A DNA stretch of 37,203 nucleotides. Origin: Streptococcus agalactiae ATCC 13813 (GTDB taxonomy: Bacteria > Bacillota > Bacilli > Lactobacillales > Streptococcaceae). The stretch spans positions 2,175,206 through 2,212,408 of the forward strand of contig NZ_GL636070.1 of assembly GCF_000186445.1 (NCBI RefSeq), written 5' to 3'. Below the pieces are notes generated by a model. It did not search any database. It saw only the letters and a program-made list of their open reading frames with translations, and was not told the DNA's origin. A program made the translations under genes and the position numbers. Below, piece by piece: positions 8,716 through 17,850 of the stretch (positions are counted from its first letter, which is position 1; each line of letters starts with the position of its first letter).

Positions 8716-9021
8716 TTAATCAAGCACTTCGCCTGATTTTTTGTTGTAACGAACTTTTTTGCCGTCAACAACTTTGTAACCAACACGTCCTGCTACACCA
8801 TTTTTATCAAGAACTTGAACGTTTGACACATGGATTGGAGCTTCTTTTTCAACGATAGCGCCTTGAGGGTTTTCGTTATTTGGTTTTTGATGTTTCTTGA
8901 TGAGGGCTACGCCTTCAACAACAACTTTGTTTACTTTTGGAAGAGCTTTGAGAACTACAGCTTCAGTGCCTTTGTCCTTACCAGCAATAACGCGAACTTT
9001 GTCGCCTTTTTTTACAAACAT
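8716..9021 (-). CDS. rplX: 50S ribosomal protein L24
   Basis: A 101-residue L24 with an N-terminal KOW motif ([20 protein letters not shown], about residues 4-23). It is one of the two assembly initiators of the 50S subunit and ends near the exit tunnel. The 79-bp spacer from rplN carries two consecutive perfect hairpins. An AGGAG site precedes the ATG. Confidence 0.97.
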
Positions 9022-9047
9022 TTGAGTTTTTCTCCTATTTTTCTTAC

Positions 9048-9078
9048 GCCTCGAAAGGCACCCTAGGAAATCCTAGGG
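9048..9078 (-). other. Two adjacent perfect hairpins in the rplN-rplX spacer
   Basis: Positions 9048-9051 pair with 9056-9059 around CGAA. One base later, 9061-9068 pairs perfectly with 9071-9078 around a two-base centre. The second is an 8-bp arm pair (CCCTAGGA and TCCTAGGG). No T-tract follows on the minus strand. The arms sit about 40 bases ahead of the rplX start, so they could slow translation entry or protect the upstream RNA. Confidence 0.5.
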
Positions 9079-9100
9079 GACTACGTTTGTTAATCTGAGA

Positions 9101-9469
9101 TTAAAGTACTTCTGGTGCCAATGAAACGATCTTCATGTAGCCACCTTCACGCAATTCACGTGCAACTGGGCCAAAGATACGAGTTCCGCGAGGAGTTTTA
9201 TCGTCACGGATGATTACAGCAGCATTATCGTCAAATTTGATGTATGAACCGTCTGGGCGGCGTGCACCAGTTTTTGTACGAACGATAACAGCTTTAACCA
9301 CATCACCTTTTTTAACTGCTCCACCAGGAGTAGCTTGTTTTACAGAAGCAACGATTACGTCACCGATGTTAGCGAATTTACGTCCTGAACCACCAAGTAC
9401 TTTGATAGTCAAGATCTCACGAGCACCGCTATTATCAGCAACTTTCAAGCGAGTTTCTTGTTGAATCAT
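9101..9469 (-). CDS. rplN: 50S ribosomal protein L14
   Basis: A 122-residue L14 beginning [20 protein letters not shown] and ending [14 protein letters not shown], matching the family in length and both ends. It forms part of an intersubunit bridge and the binding site for the silencing factor RsfS. It lies 24 bp after rpsQ with an AAGGAGAA site ahead of ATG. Confidence 0.98.
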
Positions 9470-9493
9470 TTCAATTTTCTCCTTTTAGTTTGA

Positions 9494-9754
9494 TTAGATA
9501 ATAACAGCTTTTTCCACTACTTCCACAAGACGGAAACGTTTTGTAGCTGAAAGTGGGCGAGTTTCCATGATACGAACGATATCGCCTTCTTTAGCAACGT
9601 TGTTTTCATCATGTGCTTTATATTTTTTAGAATAGTTGATACGTTTACCATAGACTGGGTGGTTACGTTTAGTTTCAACTACAACTGTGATTGTTTTGTC
9701 CATCTTGTCAGACACTACGCGTCCGTAAAGAGTTTTACGTTGATTACGTTCCAT
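9494..9754 (-). CDS. rpsQ: 30S ribosomal protein S17
   Basis: An 86-residue OB-fold S17 starting [24 protein letters not shown], with the family stretch [36 protein letters not shown]. It binds 16S rRNA early in body assembly. It sits 25 bp after rpmC and 24 bp before rplN. The ribosome site is GGAAAGGAGAAA before ATG. Confidence 0.98.
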
Positions 9755-9779
9755 TTAGAATTTCTCCTTTCCCAATCTA

Positions 9780-9986
9780 TTATTTCATTTCTGATTGCAC
9801 AGTTTTAACACGTGCAATTTGTTTCTTAACTTCGTCAAGGCGAGCAGTCTTTTCAAGTTGACCTGCTGCAGCTTGGAAACGAAGATCAAACAATTCTTTT
9901 TTGAGTTCGTTTTCTTTCTTAGCAAGTTCTTCTTGAGACAATCCACGAAGCTCTTTAACAAAATCTTTAATTTCTTGAAGTTTCAT
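9780..9986 (-). CDS. rpmC: 50S ribosomal protein L29
   Basis: A 68-residue two-helix protein ([21 protein letters not shown], with the signature [22 protein letters not shown]). It sits at the tunnel exit near L23 and takes part in the docking site for signal recognition particle and trigger factor. It starts 9 bp after rplP ends. Confidence 0.98.
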   Translation of the reverse strand: MKLQEIKDFVKELRGLSQEELAKKENELKKELFDLRFQAAAGQLEKTARLDEVKKQIARVKTVQSEMK

Positions 9987-9995
9987 GTCTTCTCC

Positions 9996-10409
9996 TTATT
10001 CTGCTTCACGTTTTACGAATTTGCATTTAACTGGTAATTTGTGGCTAGCAAGACGTAATGCTTCACGTGCAACTTCTTCAGAAACACCAGCAATTTCAAA
10101 CATCACTTTACCACGTTTAACTGGTGCTACCCAACCTTCAGGTGCCCCTTTACCAGAACCCATACGTACACCGATAGCTTTTGCAGTGTATGATTTGTGT
10201 GGGAAGATTTTAATCCAAACTTTACCACCACGTTTCATGTAACGAGTCATCGCAATACGGGCAGCTTCGATTTGACGGTTTGTAATCCAGTGGCTAGTTG
10301 TAGCTTGAAGTCCGTATTCACCGAATGAAACTTCTTTACCACCTTTAGCCTCACCGCGCATTTTTCCACGGAATTCGCGACGGTGTTTAACACGTTTAGG
10401 TACTAACAT
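9996..10409 (-). CDS. rplP: 50S ribosomal protein L16
   Basis: A 137-residue L16 beginning [24 protein letters not shown], with the conserved arginine-containing loop and a C-terminus FVKREAE. L16 organises the A-site and is a known target site region for oligosaccharide antibiotics such as evernimicin; no resistance call is attempted here. The 3-bp gap from rpsC implies translational coupling. Confidence 0.98.
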   Translation of the reverse strand: MLVPKRVKHRREFRGKMRGEAKGGKEVSFGEYGLQATTSHWITNRQIEAARIAMTRYMKRGGKVWIKIFPHKSYTAKAIGVRMGSGKGAPEGWVAPVKRGKVMFEIAGVSEEVAREALRLASHKLPVKCKFVKREAE

Positions 10410-10412
10410 TTG

Positions 10413-11066
10413 TTATTTGCCTCCTTTAGTGTTTTTACGAGCTGGAAGAACTTCTCCACGGTAAATCCAAACTTTAACGCCAAGTTTACCATAAGTTGTG
10501 TCAGCTTCTTCCCAAGCATAGTCGATATCAGCACGAAGCGTGTGAAGTGGAACAGTTCCTTCTGAATAACCTTCAGCACGAGCGATATCAGCACCGTTCA
10601 AACGACCAGAAACTTGAGTTTTAATACCTTTAGCTCCTGCACGCATTGTACGTTGGATTGCTTGTTTTTGAGCACGACGGAAAGCAACACGTTGCTCTAA
10701 TTGACGAGCAATGTTTTCACCAACAAGGTGAGCATCTAAATCAGGTTGTTTGATTTCAATGATGTTGATGTGTACTTGTTTTCCAGTTAATTTGTTAAGT
10801 TGACCACGAAGAGCGTCAACGTTTGCTCCACCTTTACCGATAACTATACCTGGTTTAGCAGTGTGAAGTGAAACAATAACTTTGTTTACTGCACGTTCAA
10901 TTTCAATAGTTGAAACTGATGCGTCAGCTAATTCTTTATTAATGAATTTACGGATTGCAAGATCTTCATGAAGGTAATCCGCGTATTCTTTTTCAGCATA
11001 CCATTTCGCATCCCAGTCACGGATGATTCCGACACGCATACCAATTGGATGTACTTTTTGACCCAC
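10413..11066 (-). CDS. rpsC: 30S ribosomal protein S3 (GTG start)
   Basis: A 217-residue S3 with an N-terminal KH type-2 domain ([24 protein letters not shown] near residue 78) and a C-terminal domain containing [23 protein letters not shown]3 lies at the mRNA entry pore and contributes to helicase activity with S4 and S5. The start is GTG with AGGAGGTAAAATC upstream. It lies 12 bp after rplV. Confidence 0.98.
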   Translation of the reverse strand: MGQKVHPIGMRVGIIRDWDAKWYAEKEYADYLHEDLAIRKFINKELADASVSTIEIERAVNKVIVSLHTAKPGIVIGKGGANVDALRGQLNKLTGKQVHINIIEIKQPDLDAHLVGENIARQLEQRVAFRRAQKQAIQRTMRAGAKGIKTQVSGRLNGADIARAEGYSEGTVPLHTLRADIDYAWEEADTTYGKLGVKVWIYRGEVLPARKNTKGGK

Positions 11067-11078
11067 GATTTTACCTCC

Positions 11079-11423
11079 TTATTTTTCTGATACAACTACA
11101 GTTACGTGAGTTGTACGTTTGTTGATTGGTGAAGCTGAACCTTTCGCACGTGGACGGAAACGTTTCATTGTTGGTCCTTCGTTAGCGAATGTTTCAGATA
11201 CTACCAAGTTTGCTTTTTCCAAACCAAAATTGTTTTCTGCATTTGCAATTGCTGAGTTAAGAGTTTTCTCAATAACACGAGCTGCTTTGTTTGGAGTGAA
11301 TTTTAAGATTGCGATTGCGTCAGCAACATTCTTACCACGGATAAGATCAAGTACTAAACGTGTTTTACGAGGTGAAACACGCACTGTACGAGCCATTGCT
11401 TTAGCTGAAGTAATTTCTGCCAT
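11079..11423 (-). CDS. rplV: 50S ribosomal protein L22
   Basis: A 114-residue L22 starting [31 protein letters not shown], with the beta-hairpin region (about residues 80-100, [19 protein letters not shown]) that lines the peptide exit tunnel; changes in this loop are known to affect macrolides in other species. The sequence here appears ordinary. A strong AGGAGGA site lies ahead of the ATG. Confidence 0.98.
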   Translation of the reverse strand: MAEITSAKAMARTVRVSPRKTRLVLDLIRGKNVADAIAILKFTPNKAARVIEKTLNSAIANAENNFGLEKANLVVSETFANEGPTMKRFRPRAKGSASPINKRTTHVTVVVSEK

Positions 11424-11438
11424 TGTGTCCTCCTCCTA

Positions 11439-11717
11439 TTAACGACGTGTTTTCTTGTCGTCAGCTGCGTGACCTTTGTAAGTACGTGTTGGTGCAAATT
11501 CACCAAGTTTGTGACCTACCATGTCCTCTTGGATATAAACAGGAACATGTTTACGTCCATCATAAACTGCGATTGTGTATCCGATGAAACTTGGGAAAAT
11601 CGTTGAACGACGTGACCAAGTTTTGATTACTTTTTTCTTTTCGTCATTTGCTTGAGCTTCAACTTTTTTCATTAAATGCTCGTCGACGAAAGGTCCTTTT
11701 TTAAGACTACGTCCCAT
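11439..11717 (-). CDS. rpsS: 30S ribosomal protein S19
   Basis: A 92-residue S19 starting [18 protein letters not shown] with the family signature [38 protein letters not shown]19 forms a complex with S13 in the 30S head. A 98-bp spacer, with a perfect 16-base palindrome, separates it from rplB upstream. Downstream gap to rplV is 15 bp. Confidence 0.98.
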
Positions 11718-11757
11718 TTTGTAGTTTTCTCCTTTAAATAATGTACCACAACGGCCT

Positions 11758-11773
11758 GTACACTATAGTGTAC
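11758..11773. repeat. Perfect 16-base palindrome in the rplB-rpsS spacer
   Basis: GTACACTATAGTGTAC reads the same on both strands. As RNA it would form a short stem of up to 6 bp with a four-base loop. It lies about 45 bases ahead of the rpsS start. It may be an RNA stem or, less likely inside this operon, a DNA-binding site. Flanking CGG/CCG triplets could extend the stem. Confidence 0.5.
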
Positions 11774-11815
11774 TACCGAGCTGGCGGATTTGTATAAGAT
11801 TATGCTATTAACCTA

Positions 11816-12649
11816 TTATTTTTGGTTACGACGACGAACAATAAGTTTGTCTGATTTAGCTTTCTTATTACGAGTTTTAAGTCCAAGCGCAGGTTTACCC
11901 CATGGAGTAGATGGTGCTTTACGACCAACTGGTGCTTTACCTTCACCACCACCGTGTGGGTGATCGTTAGGGTTCATTACAGAACCACGAACTGTAGGGC
12001 GAACACCTTTCCAACGATTACGTCCTGCTTTACCAATGTTAACAAGTGATTGTTGTTCATTACCAACAGTACCAATTGTTGCACGGCAAGTACCAAGGAT
12101 CATACGTACTTCACCTGATTGAAGGCGAACAAGAACATATTTACCTTCTTGACCAAGTACTTGAGCAGAAGCACCAGCGGCACGAATCAATTCAGCACCT
12201 TTACCTGGTTGCAATTCAATATTATGGATAACTGTACCGACTGGAATGTTAGCAAGCGGAAGTGCGTTACCAACTTTGATGTCTGCTTCTGGACCAGAAA
12301 TAATGCGTTGACCTACTTCAAGGCCTTTAGGCGCAAGGATGTAAGCTTTAACACCATCAGTATAGTGTACAAGAGCAATATTTGCAGTACGATTTGGATC
12401 GTATTCAATTGTTTTAACAACTGCTTCAACACCATCTTTATTACGTTTGAAGTCAATCAAACGGTAATGACGTTTGTGTCCACCACCTTGGTGACGAACA
12501 GTAATACGTCCGTTGTTGTTACGTCCTGCTTTATTCTTTAGTGAAACAAGCAATGATTTCTCAGGAGTGTTTGTAGTGATTTCTGCAAAATCCAAAGAAG
12601 TCATATTACGACGGCCATTTGTCGTTGGTTTATAAACTTTAATACCCAC
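11816..12649 (-). CDS. rplB: 50S ribosomal protein L2 (GTG start)
   Basis: A 277-residue L2, an essential component near the peptidyl transferase centre. It starts [21 protein letters not shown] and carries the RNA-binding region and the C-terminal signature [24 protein letters not shown] with the conserved histidine near residue 229. The start codon is GTG, with an AGGAGGAAATAAC site. It is 17 bp after rplW. Length is normal. Confidence 0.98.
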
Positions 12650-12666
12650 GTTATTTCCTCCTTAGA

Positions 12667-12963
12667 TTATTCAGCTTCAGCAGCAAACAACTCGATTGCT
12701 TTTGAATCAGCTGTAAGAGTGATGATAGCTTTTTTAGTTTTTGAAGTGAAACCTGTGTAACGACCAACACGTTTTGCTTTTGGTTTAACTGTCACAGTGT
12801 TTACACTTGCAACTTTTACTCCGTCAAATGCAGCTTCAACAGCTTGTTTGATCAAAAGTTTGTGTGCACGTGTGTCAACTTCAAATGTATATTTCCCTGC
12901 TTCAAGAGCAACCATTGATTTCTCAGTGATAACAGGTTTTTTGATTACGTCATACAAATTCAT
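12667..12963 (-). CDS. rplW: 50S ribosomal protein L23
   Basis: A 98-residue L23 starting [17 protein letters not shown], with the loop segment [25 protein letters not shown]23 is the main docking protein at the tunnel exit for trigger factor and SRP. Its ATG shares a base with the rplD stop codon (TAATG), so the two genes are translationally coupled. Confidence 0.98.
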   Translation of the reverse strand: MNLYDVIKKPVITEKSMVALEAGKYTFEVDTRAHKLLIKQAVEAAFDGVKVASVNTVTVKPKAKRVGRYTGFTSKTKKAIITLTADSKAIELFAAEAE

Positions 12964-13586
12964 TATGCAAGAACCCCCTCGATTGTAGAGATTGCTTCTT
13001 TAGTAACAAGAAGTTTGTCTGCGTTAACGATATCAAGAACACTTGCAGTAGTTGCAGTAGCAACTGTAACGTTTGGAAGGTTACGCGCTGAAAGTGCAGC
13101 AAATTCGTTACCTTCTTCAAGGATTACAAGTACTTTTGAATCAATGCTAAGTGCTGAAAGAACTGACGCAAATTCAGCAGTTTTTGGAGCTGCAAATGAA
13201 AGGTTTTCTACAGCTACAAATTTATCTTCAGCAACTTTTGCTGAATAAACTGATTTCAACGCAAGGCGACGAACTTTTTGTGGAAGTTTGTAGCCGTATG
13301 AACGTGGAGTTGGTCCAAAGACAACACCACCACCACGCCATTGTGGTGAGCGGATAGAACCTTGACGAGCGCGTCCAGTTCCTTTTTGACGCCATGGTTT
13401 ACGTCCACCACCAGATACTGCTGAACGGTTTTTAACCGCGTGAGTTCCTTGGCGAAGGCTAGCGCGTTGGCTGATTACAACATCAAAAACAACTGATTCG
13501 TTTGGTTCAATACCGAAGATAGCTTCGTTAAGCTCAACTGAGCTAACTTCTTTACCAGTTTGGTCAAATAGTTTAACGTTTGCCAT
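12963..13586 (-). CDS. rplD: 50S ribosomal protein L4
   Basis: A 207-residue L4 with the extended internal loop that reaches the exit tunnel ([25 protein letters not shown], about residues 60-84). In enterobacteria L4 represses the S10 operon through its leader; in streptococci this is unproven, but the structured leader upstream of rpsJ would be the place to look. It lies 23 bp after rplC and overlaps rplW by one base. Confidence 0.98.
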   Translation of the reverse strand: MANVKLFDQTGKEVSSVELNEAIFGIEPNESVVFDVVISQRASLRQGTHAVKNRSAVSGGGRKPWRQKGTGRARQGSIRSPQWRGGGVVFGPTPRSYGYKLPQKVRRLALKSVYSAKVAEDKFVAVENLSFAAPKTAEFASVLSALSIDSKVLVILEEGNEFAALSARNLPNVTVATATTASVLDIVNADKLLVTKEAISTIEGVLA

Positions 13587-13609
13587 TTTAACTGTTTTCT
13601 CCTTTCTTA

Positions 13610-14236
13610 TTATTTAGCAGCTTTAACTGCTGATTTGATAGTGATAAGAGATTTCTTAGCACCTGGTACGTTACCTTTGATGAGGACAACGTTTTTCTCT
13701 GGGATAACTTGTACAATTTCAAGGTTTTGAACTGTTACACGGTTACCACCCATACGTCCTGCCAAGCGTTTGTTTTTGAAAACGCGGTTAGGCGCAACAG
13801 GTCCCATAGAACCTGGACGACGATGGTAACGAGAACCGTGAGCCATAGGACCACGTGATTGACCATGGCGTTTGATAACACCTTGGAAACCTTTACCTTT
13901 TGATGTCCCTGTGACGTCAACAACATCACCAGCTTCAAATTGTTCTACAGATAATTCTGCACCAACTTCTAAGCCTTCAATGTTTTTGAATTCACGAATG
14001 AAGCGCTTAGGAGCTGTGTTTGCTTTTGCAACATGGCCTTTGGCAGGTTTGTTACTCAATACTTCACGTTTGTCATCAAAACCAACCTGAACTGCTTCGT
14101 AACCGTCTGTTTCAACAGTTTTAACTTGAAGCACAACGTTTGGAGTTGCTTCAATGACAGTAACAGGGATGAATTCGCCTGATTCAGTGAAGATTTGAGT
14201 CATTCCCACTTTTTTCCCTAAGATTCCTTTTGTCAT
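13610..14236 (-). CDS. rplC: 50S ribosomal protein L3
   Basis: A 208-residue L3 starting [28 protein letters not shown]. The central extension reaching the peptidyl transferase centre is [31 protein letters not shown]3 is an assembly initiator of the 50S. It is separated from rpsJ by 104 bp containing a tandem repeat, unusual for this junction. Ribosome site AAGGAAATATTTTCTC is weaker and further away than in neighbours. Confidence 0.98.
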   Translation of the reverse strand: MTKGILGKKVGMTQIFTESGEFIPVTVIEATPNVVLQVKTVETDGYEAVQVGFDDKREVLSNKPAKGHVAKANTAPKRFIREFKNIEGLEVGAELSVEQFEAGDVVDVTGTSKGKGFQGVIKRHGQSRGPMAHGSRYHRRPGSMGPVAPNRVFKNKRLAGRMGGNRVTVQNLEIVQVIPEKNVVLIKGNVPGAKKSLITIKSAVKAAK

Positions 14237-14267
14237 GAGAAAATATTTCCTTTTCTTATTTTATTTC

Positions 14268-14331
14268 AAAAAGTTTTTTATGAGCGTTTTTTGTGCTCAA
14301 AAAAGTTTTTTACGAGCGTTTTTTGTGCTCA
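14268..14331. repeat. Two tandem 32-bp units between rpsJ and rplC
   Basis: The unit at 14268-14299 is repeated at 14300-14331 with one difference (T at 14281, C at 14313). Each unit holds a run of A, GTTTTTTA, and GAGC...GCTC arms around a T-rich loop. The second copy ends 9 bases before the rpsJ stop codon. On the minus strand each has a weak stem followed later by ACTTTTTT, so the pair could pause or partly end transcription after rpsJ. Confidence 0.7.
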
Positions 14332-14340
14332 GAAATCAAA

Positions 14341-14649
14341 TTAAAGTTTGATTTCTACGTTGACACCACTTGGAAGATCAAGTTTCATCAAAGCATCAAC
14401 AGTTTTTTGTGTTGGGTTGATGATGTCTACCAAACGTTTGTGTGTACGCATTTCAAACTGTTCGCGAGAATCTTTATATTTGTGAGTCGCACGAATAATT
14501 GTGTAAAGACTGCGTTCAGTTGGAAGCGGAACTGGTCCAGCAACTGTAGCACCTGTACGTGTTGCAGTTTCAACGATTTTTTCTGCCGCTGTATCAAGTG
14601 TACGGTGTTCGTACGCTTTCAAACGGATACGGATTTTTTTGTTTGCCAT
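14341..14649 (-). CDS. rpsJ: 30S ribosomal protein S10
   Basis: A 102-residue S10 starting [25 protein letters not shown] and ending [16 protein letters not shown]. It is in the 30S head and, as NusE, also joins the NusB antitermination complex. First gene of the superoperon, preceded by GAGAGGAGAAAAG and a leader of about 130 bases with a strong promoter. Confidence 0.98.
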
Positions 14650-14701
14650 CTTTTCTCCTCTCGTCTATTTACGATAATAGGCTAGCTCCTCAAGAAAACC
14701 A

Positions 14702-14734
14702 ACACGAGTTGCGTGGCAATGCAACCTAGCGTGT
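14702..14734 (-). promoter_or_regulatory. Stem-loop in the S10 operon leader
   Basis: In the rpsJ leader, 14702-14706 pairs with 14730-14734, and inside it 14708-14712 pairs with 14721-14725, forming a two-tier stem. It lies between the promoter at 14784-14812 and the rpsJ start. Established: S10 leaders in other bacteria bind a ribosomal protein to control the operon. Whether this leader does so is inference. Confidence 0.45.
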
Positions 14735-14783
14735 CGCAACCTCTTGCATCATAGCTAAAGCTGTTCATACACAGCACCAGTAT

Positions 14784-14812
14784 ATGATATCAAAAAAAAA
14801 CAGCACACGCAA
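14784..14812 (-). promoter_or_regulatory. Promoter of the S10-spc-alpha operon
   Basis: On the minus strand, TTGCGT (14807-14812) and TATCAT (14784-14789) are spaced by exactly 17 bases that include a run of nine T. Transcription would begin near 14777, giving a leader of roughly 130 bases. No other promoter-like pair in the interval 14650-14840 has correct spacing. Confidence 0.7.
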
Positions 14813-14832
14813 GCATTATTTTATTTTTTTTC

Positions 14833-14860
14833 AAAAAAAATGCAACCATTTCTGGTTACA
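14833..14860 (-). terminator. Intrinsic terminator of the MATE gene
   Basis: On the minus strand, UGUAACCA (14853-14860) and UGGUUGCA (14841-14848) form an 8-bp stem with one G-U pair and a four-base loop, followed by eight U. The stem overlaps the MATE stop codon. Confidence 0.8.
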
Positions 14861-16136
14861 TTTTTTGAATATATCGATGATAGCGAACTTTCAAAAACAG
14901 CCACCTAAAGATATTATCTGCTATCGTAGCCATCCAAACCCCAAGCAAACCTAATTCAAAAACTATTCCTAATAAATAACCAAGAACTACTCTGATTAAC
15001 CACATGCCTATAGTCGTTGTGTAAAATGGGAGTTTAGCATTTCCTAATCCTTGCCAAGCTGCTGTATAAACCAAGGTCCCAATAGTAGCAGGTACTCCTA
15101 CGAAAGATAGCAAAATAACAATCAAACTTCCTTTAATGGCAGAAGGATTATTTGTAAATAACTGTGTCAATGGTTTGCCTGCAAGAAGCATAAAACTTGA
15201 TATAAGGATCATTAGAACTAAGCCAATATAATACGAACTTTGAATAGTTTCTTCTATAGATTCTCTATTTTTTTGTCCTACATATTTTGCAGTTAGGATA
15301 ATTGTAGCAGTTGCGATGCCAAGTCCTGGCATATAATTAAATTGTGTCAAGGTTTCTCCAATAGCATTTCCCGCTACAACATTTGTACCTAACTGAACAA
15401 CAATAGCAACTATAACAACATCTCCAGCTCGCATCATCAGACGTTCTCCTGCTGATGGTAAGGCAAGATTCCAAATTTGTGCACTGATTTTCCAAGTCAT
15501 TCTTTTTATTATCTTTTTAATAGGAAGATACTTCGCAAGGATACAAATACCAATTAATCTTGCGATAAGAGTTGATACTGCCACTCCGACCAAACCATAG
15601 CGCCACTCAAAAATAGCAAAACCTGATAAGACTGCATTGAGGAAATTGACAAAAATACTGACATACATTGGTAAACGAGGTTGCCCTTGCACACGTAAAA
15701 ATGAGCCTAGGGTGGTTAACATTCCTAAAGTAACAACACCTCCACCCACAATTGCTAAATATAAACCACCAACTTGTGCGACACTTTTTGTTGTCCCTAA
15801 AAGTTTAAAGAAAGTTTGTCCAAAAACAATCGAGATAATTCCTAACACTGCCCCTATCAGTAATGTTAGGAAAATGGCTTGAGAACATACTAAAATTGCA
15901 TCATCTTTCTCACTACCTGCTAACGACTTGGCCAATAGACTTGCTATACTCGCCCCTAAAGCTATAAAAATAGCTTGATAAACAGTAATTATATTATTAG
16001 CAACTGAAACACCTGATACTGCTACAACACCTAACTGAGCCACTAGATAATTATCAACTACTCCCATGAGCATTTGTAAGATATTTTCAATCATAGCTGG
16101 TATAGCTAACTGAATAATCTCTTTACTATAACGCAC
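14856..16136 (-). CDS. MATE family multidrug/organic cation exporter (GTG start)
   Basis: A 426-residue polytopic protein with about twelve transmembrane segments in two related halves, consistent with the MATE fold. The N-terminus reads MRYSKEIIQLAIPAMIENILQMLMG, a typical MATE opening; the second half restarts at about residue 225 (WNLALPSAGERLMM). Such proteins use Na+ or H+ gradients to export drugs or metabolites, but the substrate cannot be told from sequence. The GTG start has an AAGGAGATACT site. It sits between thrC and the ribosomal operon with its own terminator. Confidence 0.85.
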   Translation of the reverse strand: MRYSKEIIQLAIPAMIENILQMLMGVVDNYLVAQLGVVAVSGVSVANNIITVYQAIFIALGASIASLLAKSLAGSEKDDAILVCSQAIFLTLLIGAVLGIISIVFGQTFFKLLGTTKSVAQVGGLYLAIVGGGVVTLGMLTTLGSFLRVQGQPRLPMYVSIFVNFLNAVLSGFAIFEWRYGLVGVAVSTLIARLIGICILAKYLPIKKIIKRMTWKISAQIWNLALPSAGERLMMRAGDVVIVAIVVQLGTNVVAGNAIGETLTQFNYMPGLGIATATIILTAKYVGQKNRESIEETIQSSYYIGLVLMILISSFMLLAGKPLTQLFTNNPSAIKGSLIVILLSFVGVPATIGTLVYTAAWQGLGNAKLPFYTTTIGMWLIRVVLGYLLGIVFELGLLGVWMATIADNIFRWLFLKVRYHRYIQKM

Positions 16137-16166
16137 AGTATCTCCTTTCTATTACCCAGAATCATT

Positions 16167-16211
16167 AAAAAGAGAGTGATGGGAAAATTTCTAAAATGTT
16201 TCTTTCTCACT
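16167..16211 (-). terminator. Probable terminator of thrC
   Basis: Positions 16173-16179 pair with 16205-16211 (7 bp), with partial pairing inside (GGGAAA with TTTCTT) around a loop. On the minus strand the stem is followed by TCTTTTTAATG. The stem is long-looped, so the call is moderate. Confidence 0.5.
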
Positions 16212-16240
16212 CTAAATATTTTAAAACAATCGTATTTTTA

Positions 16241-17731
16241 TTATTGTTTCAAACCTAGACACTCTTCAACCGTTTCTCGCATATTTGAGGTAGGTACTAC
16301 CGTTCTATGGATTACTTCGGCCTTTTGTAGATCTGTAACCGCCCTAGGTAAAGAAACACCTGACAAATCGTTTAAGATTGAAATAGCAGCGAAATCCTGT
16401 ATCTCTTCTTTATTTGTAATAGCCTTTGTAACAACACACGGGAACTTATAAGGACTTGCTGTCGACACAATTACTGTTGGAGTTTGATCTTTAGTTTCTG
16501 TCTGATAAGCTTGATAAACAGCTGATGCTACAGCTGTATGCGGATCCTCTATATACTGATACTGGTCAAATAAACGTTTGATGTCTAATTCAACAAATTG
16601 TTCTGTCGCAAATCCCGCTACAAAGCTCTCTAAAATATTTGCTTGCCTAGCCTCTAAGGCATACTCCCCAGTAGTCACTAAATCTTCCATTAATTTTTTA
16701 GTCGTTTCTGCATCATCGCCTAAAAGGTGAAAGATTAATCGTTCTAGATTAGAGGAGACCAAAATATCCATAGAGGGACTTGATGTCACTTTAAATTCTC
16801 GATTTTTATCGTAGGTTTGTGTCTTAAAAAAATCTGTTAGAACGTTATTATCATTTGAGGCACAAATGAGTTTGGTAACAGGTAATCCAATTTGACTAGC
16901 ATAATATGCTGCTAAAATATTACCAAAATTTCCTGTAGGTACACTAAAATTAATTGGTTGACCAATTGAGATTTCCTTTGACTTAACTAATTGAGCATAT
17001 GCATATATATAGTAAACAATTTGAGGAACAAGGCGACCGATGTTCATTGAATTGGCTGATGATAACTGCATATGCTGCTGTGATAATTTTGATCGAAGAA
17101 TGGAATTATTGAACATTTCTTTAACCGAAGTCTGTGCATCATCAAAATTTCCTTCAATCGCAACAACATGAGTATTTTGCCCGGCTTGTGTTATCATCTG
17201 CAATTCTTGAATATAACTAACACCATTTTTAGGATAAAAGACAATAATCTCAGTTCCTGGAACATCTGCAAAACCTGCCATCGCTGCCTTGCCAGTGTCA
17301 CCTGATGTTGCTGTTAAAATAACTATTTTATTATCAACCCCTTGTTTTTTGGCTGCTGTTGTTAGCAAATAAGGAAGAATGGATAAAGCCATATCTTTAA
17401 ATGCAATTGTAGGACCGTGAAATAATTCAAGGTGATACCGGTCTCCAATCTTTACTATCGGGGCTATTTCAGTTGTATCAAATTTAGTATCATAAGCTTG
17501 ACTAATACAGTAATCCAATTCTTGTTCAGTAAAATCATCAAAAAAAGCTGACAAAACGAGTTTAGCCACTTCTTGGTAGGAAGCATCCTTAAGTTTAGTG
17601 AAATCTAAATCAACTTTTGGAAATGTGATGGGGGTAAAGAGTCCTCCATCGTCAGCTAATCCCTTTAGAATCGCTTGACTAGCTGTCACTTTATTACTAG
17701 CATCACGTGTTGATTGATATACTATTGCCAT
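16241..17731 (-). CDS. thrC: Threonine synthase
   Basis: A 496-residue PLP enzyme converting O-phosphohomoserine to threonine and phosphate. The PLP lysine is in the segment LFHGPTIAFKDMALS (about residue 113), followed by TATSGDTGKAAMAGF and the phosphate-binding PTGNFGNILAAYYA near residue 270. The length matches the longer, SAM-independent class. It has its own promoter (17765-17792) and ribosome site AAAGAGGG. It is monocistronic, with terminators on both sides. Confidence 0.96.
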   Translation of the reverse strand: MAIVYQSTRDASNKVTASQAILKGLADDGGLFTPITFPKVDLDFTKLKDASYQEVAKLVLSAFFDDFTEQELDYCISQAYDTKFDTTEIAPIVKIGDRYHLELFHGPTIAFKDMALSILPYLLTTAAKKQGVDNKIVILTATSGDTGKAAMAGFADVPGTEIIVFYPKNGVSYIQELQMITQAGQNTHVVAIEGNFDDAQTSVKEMFNNSILRSKLSQQHMQLSSANSMNIGRLVPQIVYYIYAYAQLVKSKEISIGQPINFSVPTGNFGNILAAYYASQIGLPVTKLICASNDNNVLTDFFKTQTYDKNREFKVTSSPSMDILVSSNLERLIFHLLGDDAETTKKLMEDLVTTGEYALEARQANILESFVAGFATEQFVELDIKRLFDQYQYIEDPHTAVASAVYQAYQTETKDQTPTVIVSTASPYKFPCVVTKAITNKEEIQDFAAISILNDLSGVSLPRAVTDLQKAEVIHRTVVPTSNMRETVEECLGLKQ

Positions 17732-17764
17732 AAGAATCCCTCTTTATATAAATATCTTTTAGTT

Positions 17765-17792
17765 ATTGTAACACAATTTAATAACATGTCCA
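17765..17792 (-). promoter_or_regulatory. Promoter of thrC
   Basis: TGGACA (17787-17792) and TACAAT (17765-17770) on the minus strand are spaced by 16 bases, giving a leader of about 30 bases. The -35 differs from consensus by one base and the -10 by one. Confidence 0.65.
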
Positions 17793-17809
17793 TTGTTCGT
17801 TATATAATT

Positions 17810-17837
17810 AACCCCCTTTATTAAAATAAAGGGGGTT
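17810..17837 (-). terminator. Terminator-like hairpin after adhP
   Basis: An 11-bp perfect stem pairs 17810-17820 with 17827-17837 around a six-base loop. On the minus strand AATTATAT follows rather than a pure U-run. It lies between adhP and the thrC promoter. Confidence 0.65.
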
Positions 17838-17850
17838 CGTAACATCATTA

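Noticed and set aside
14268..14331. CRISPR-like array
   Set aside because: Only two units with no spacers between them; it is a simple tandem duplication.
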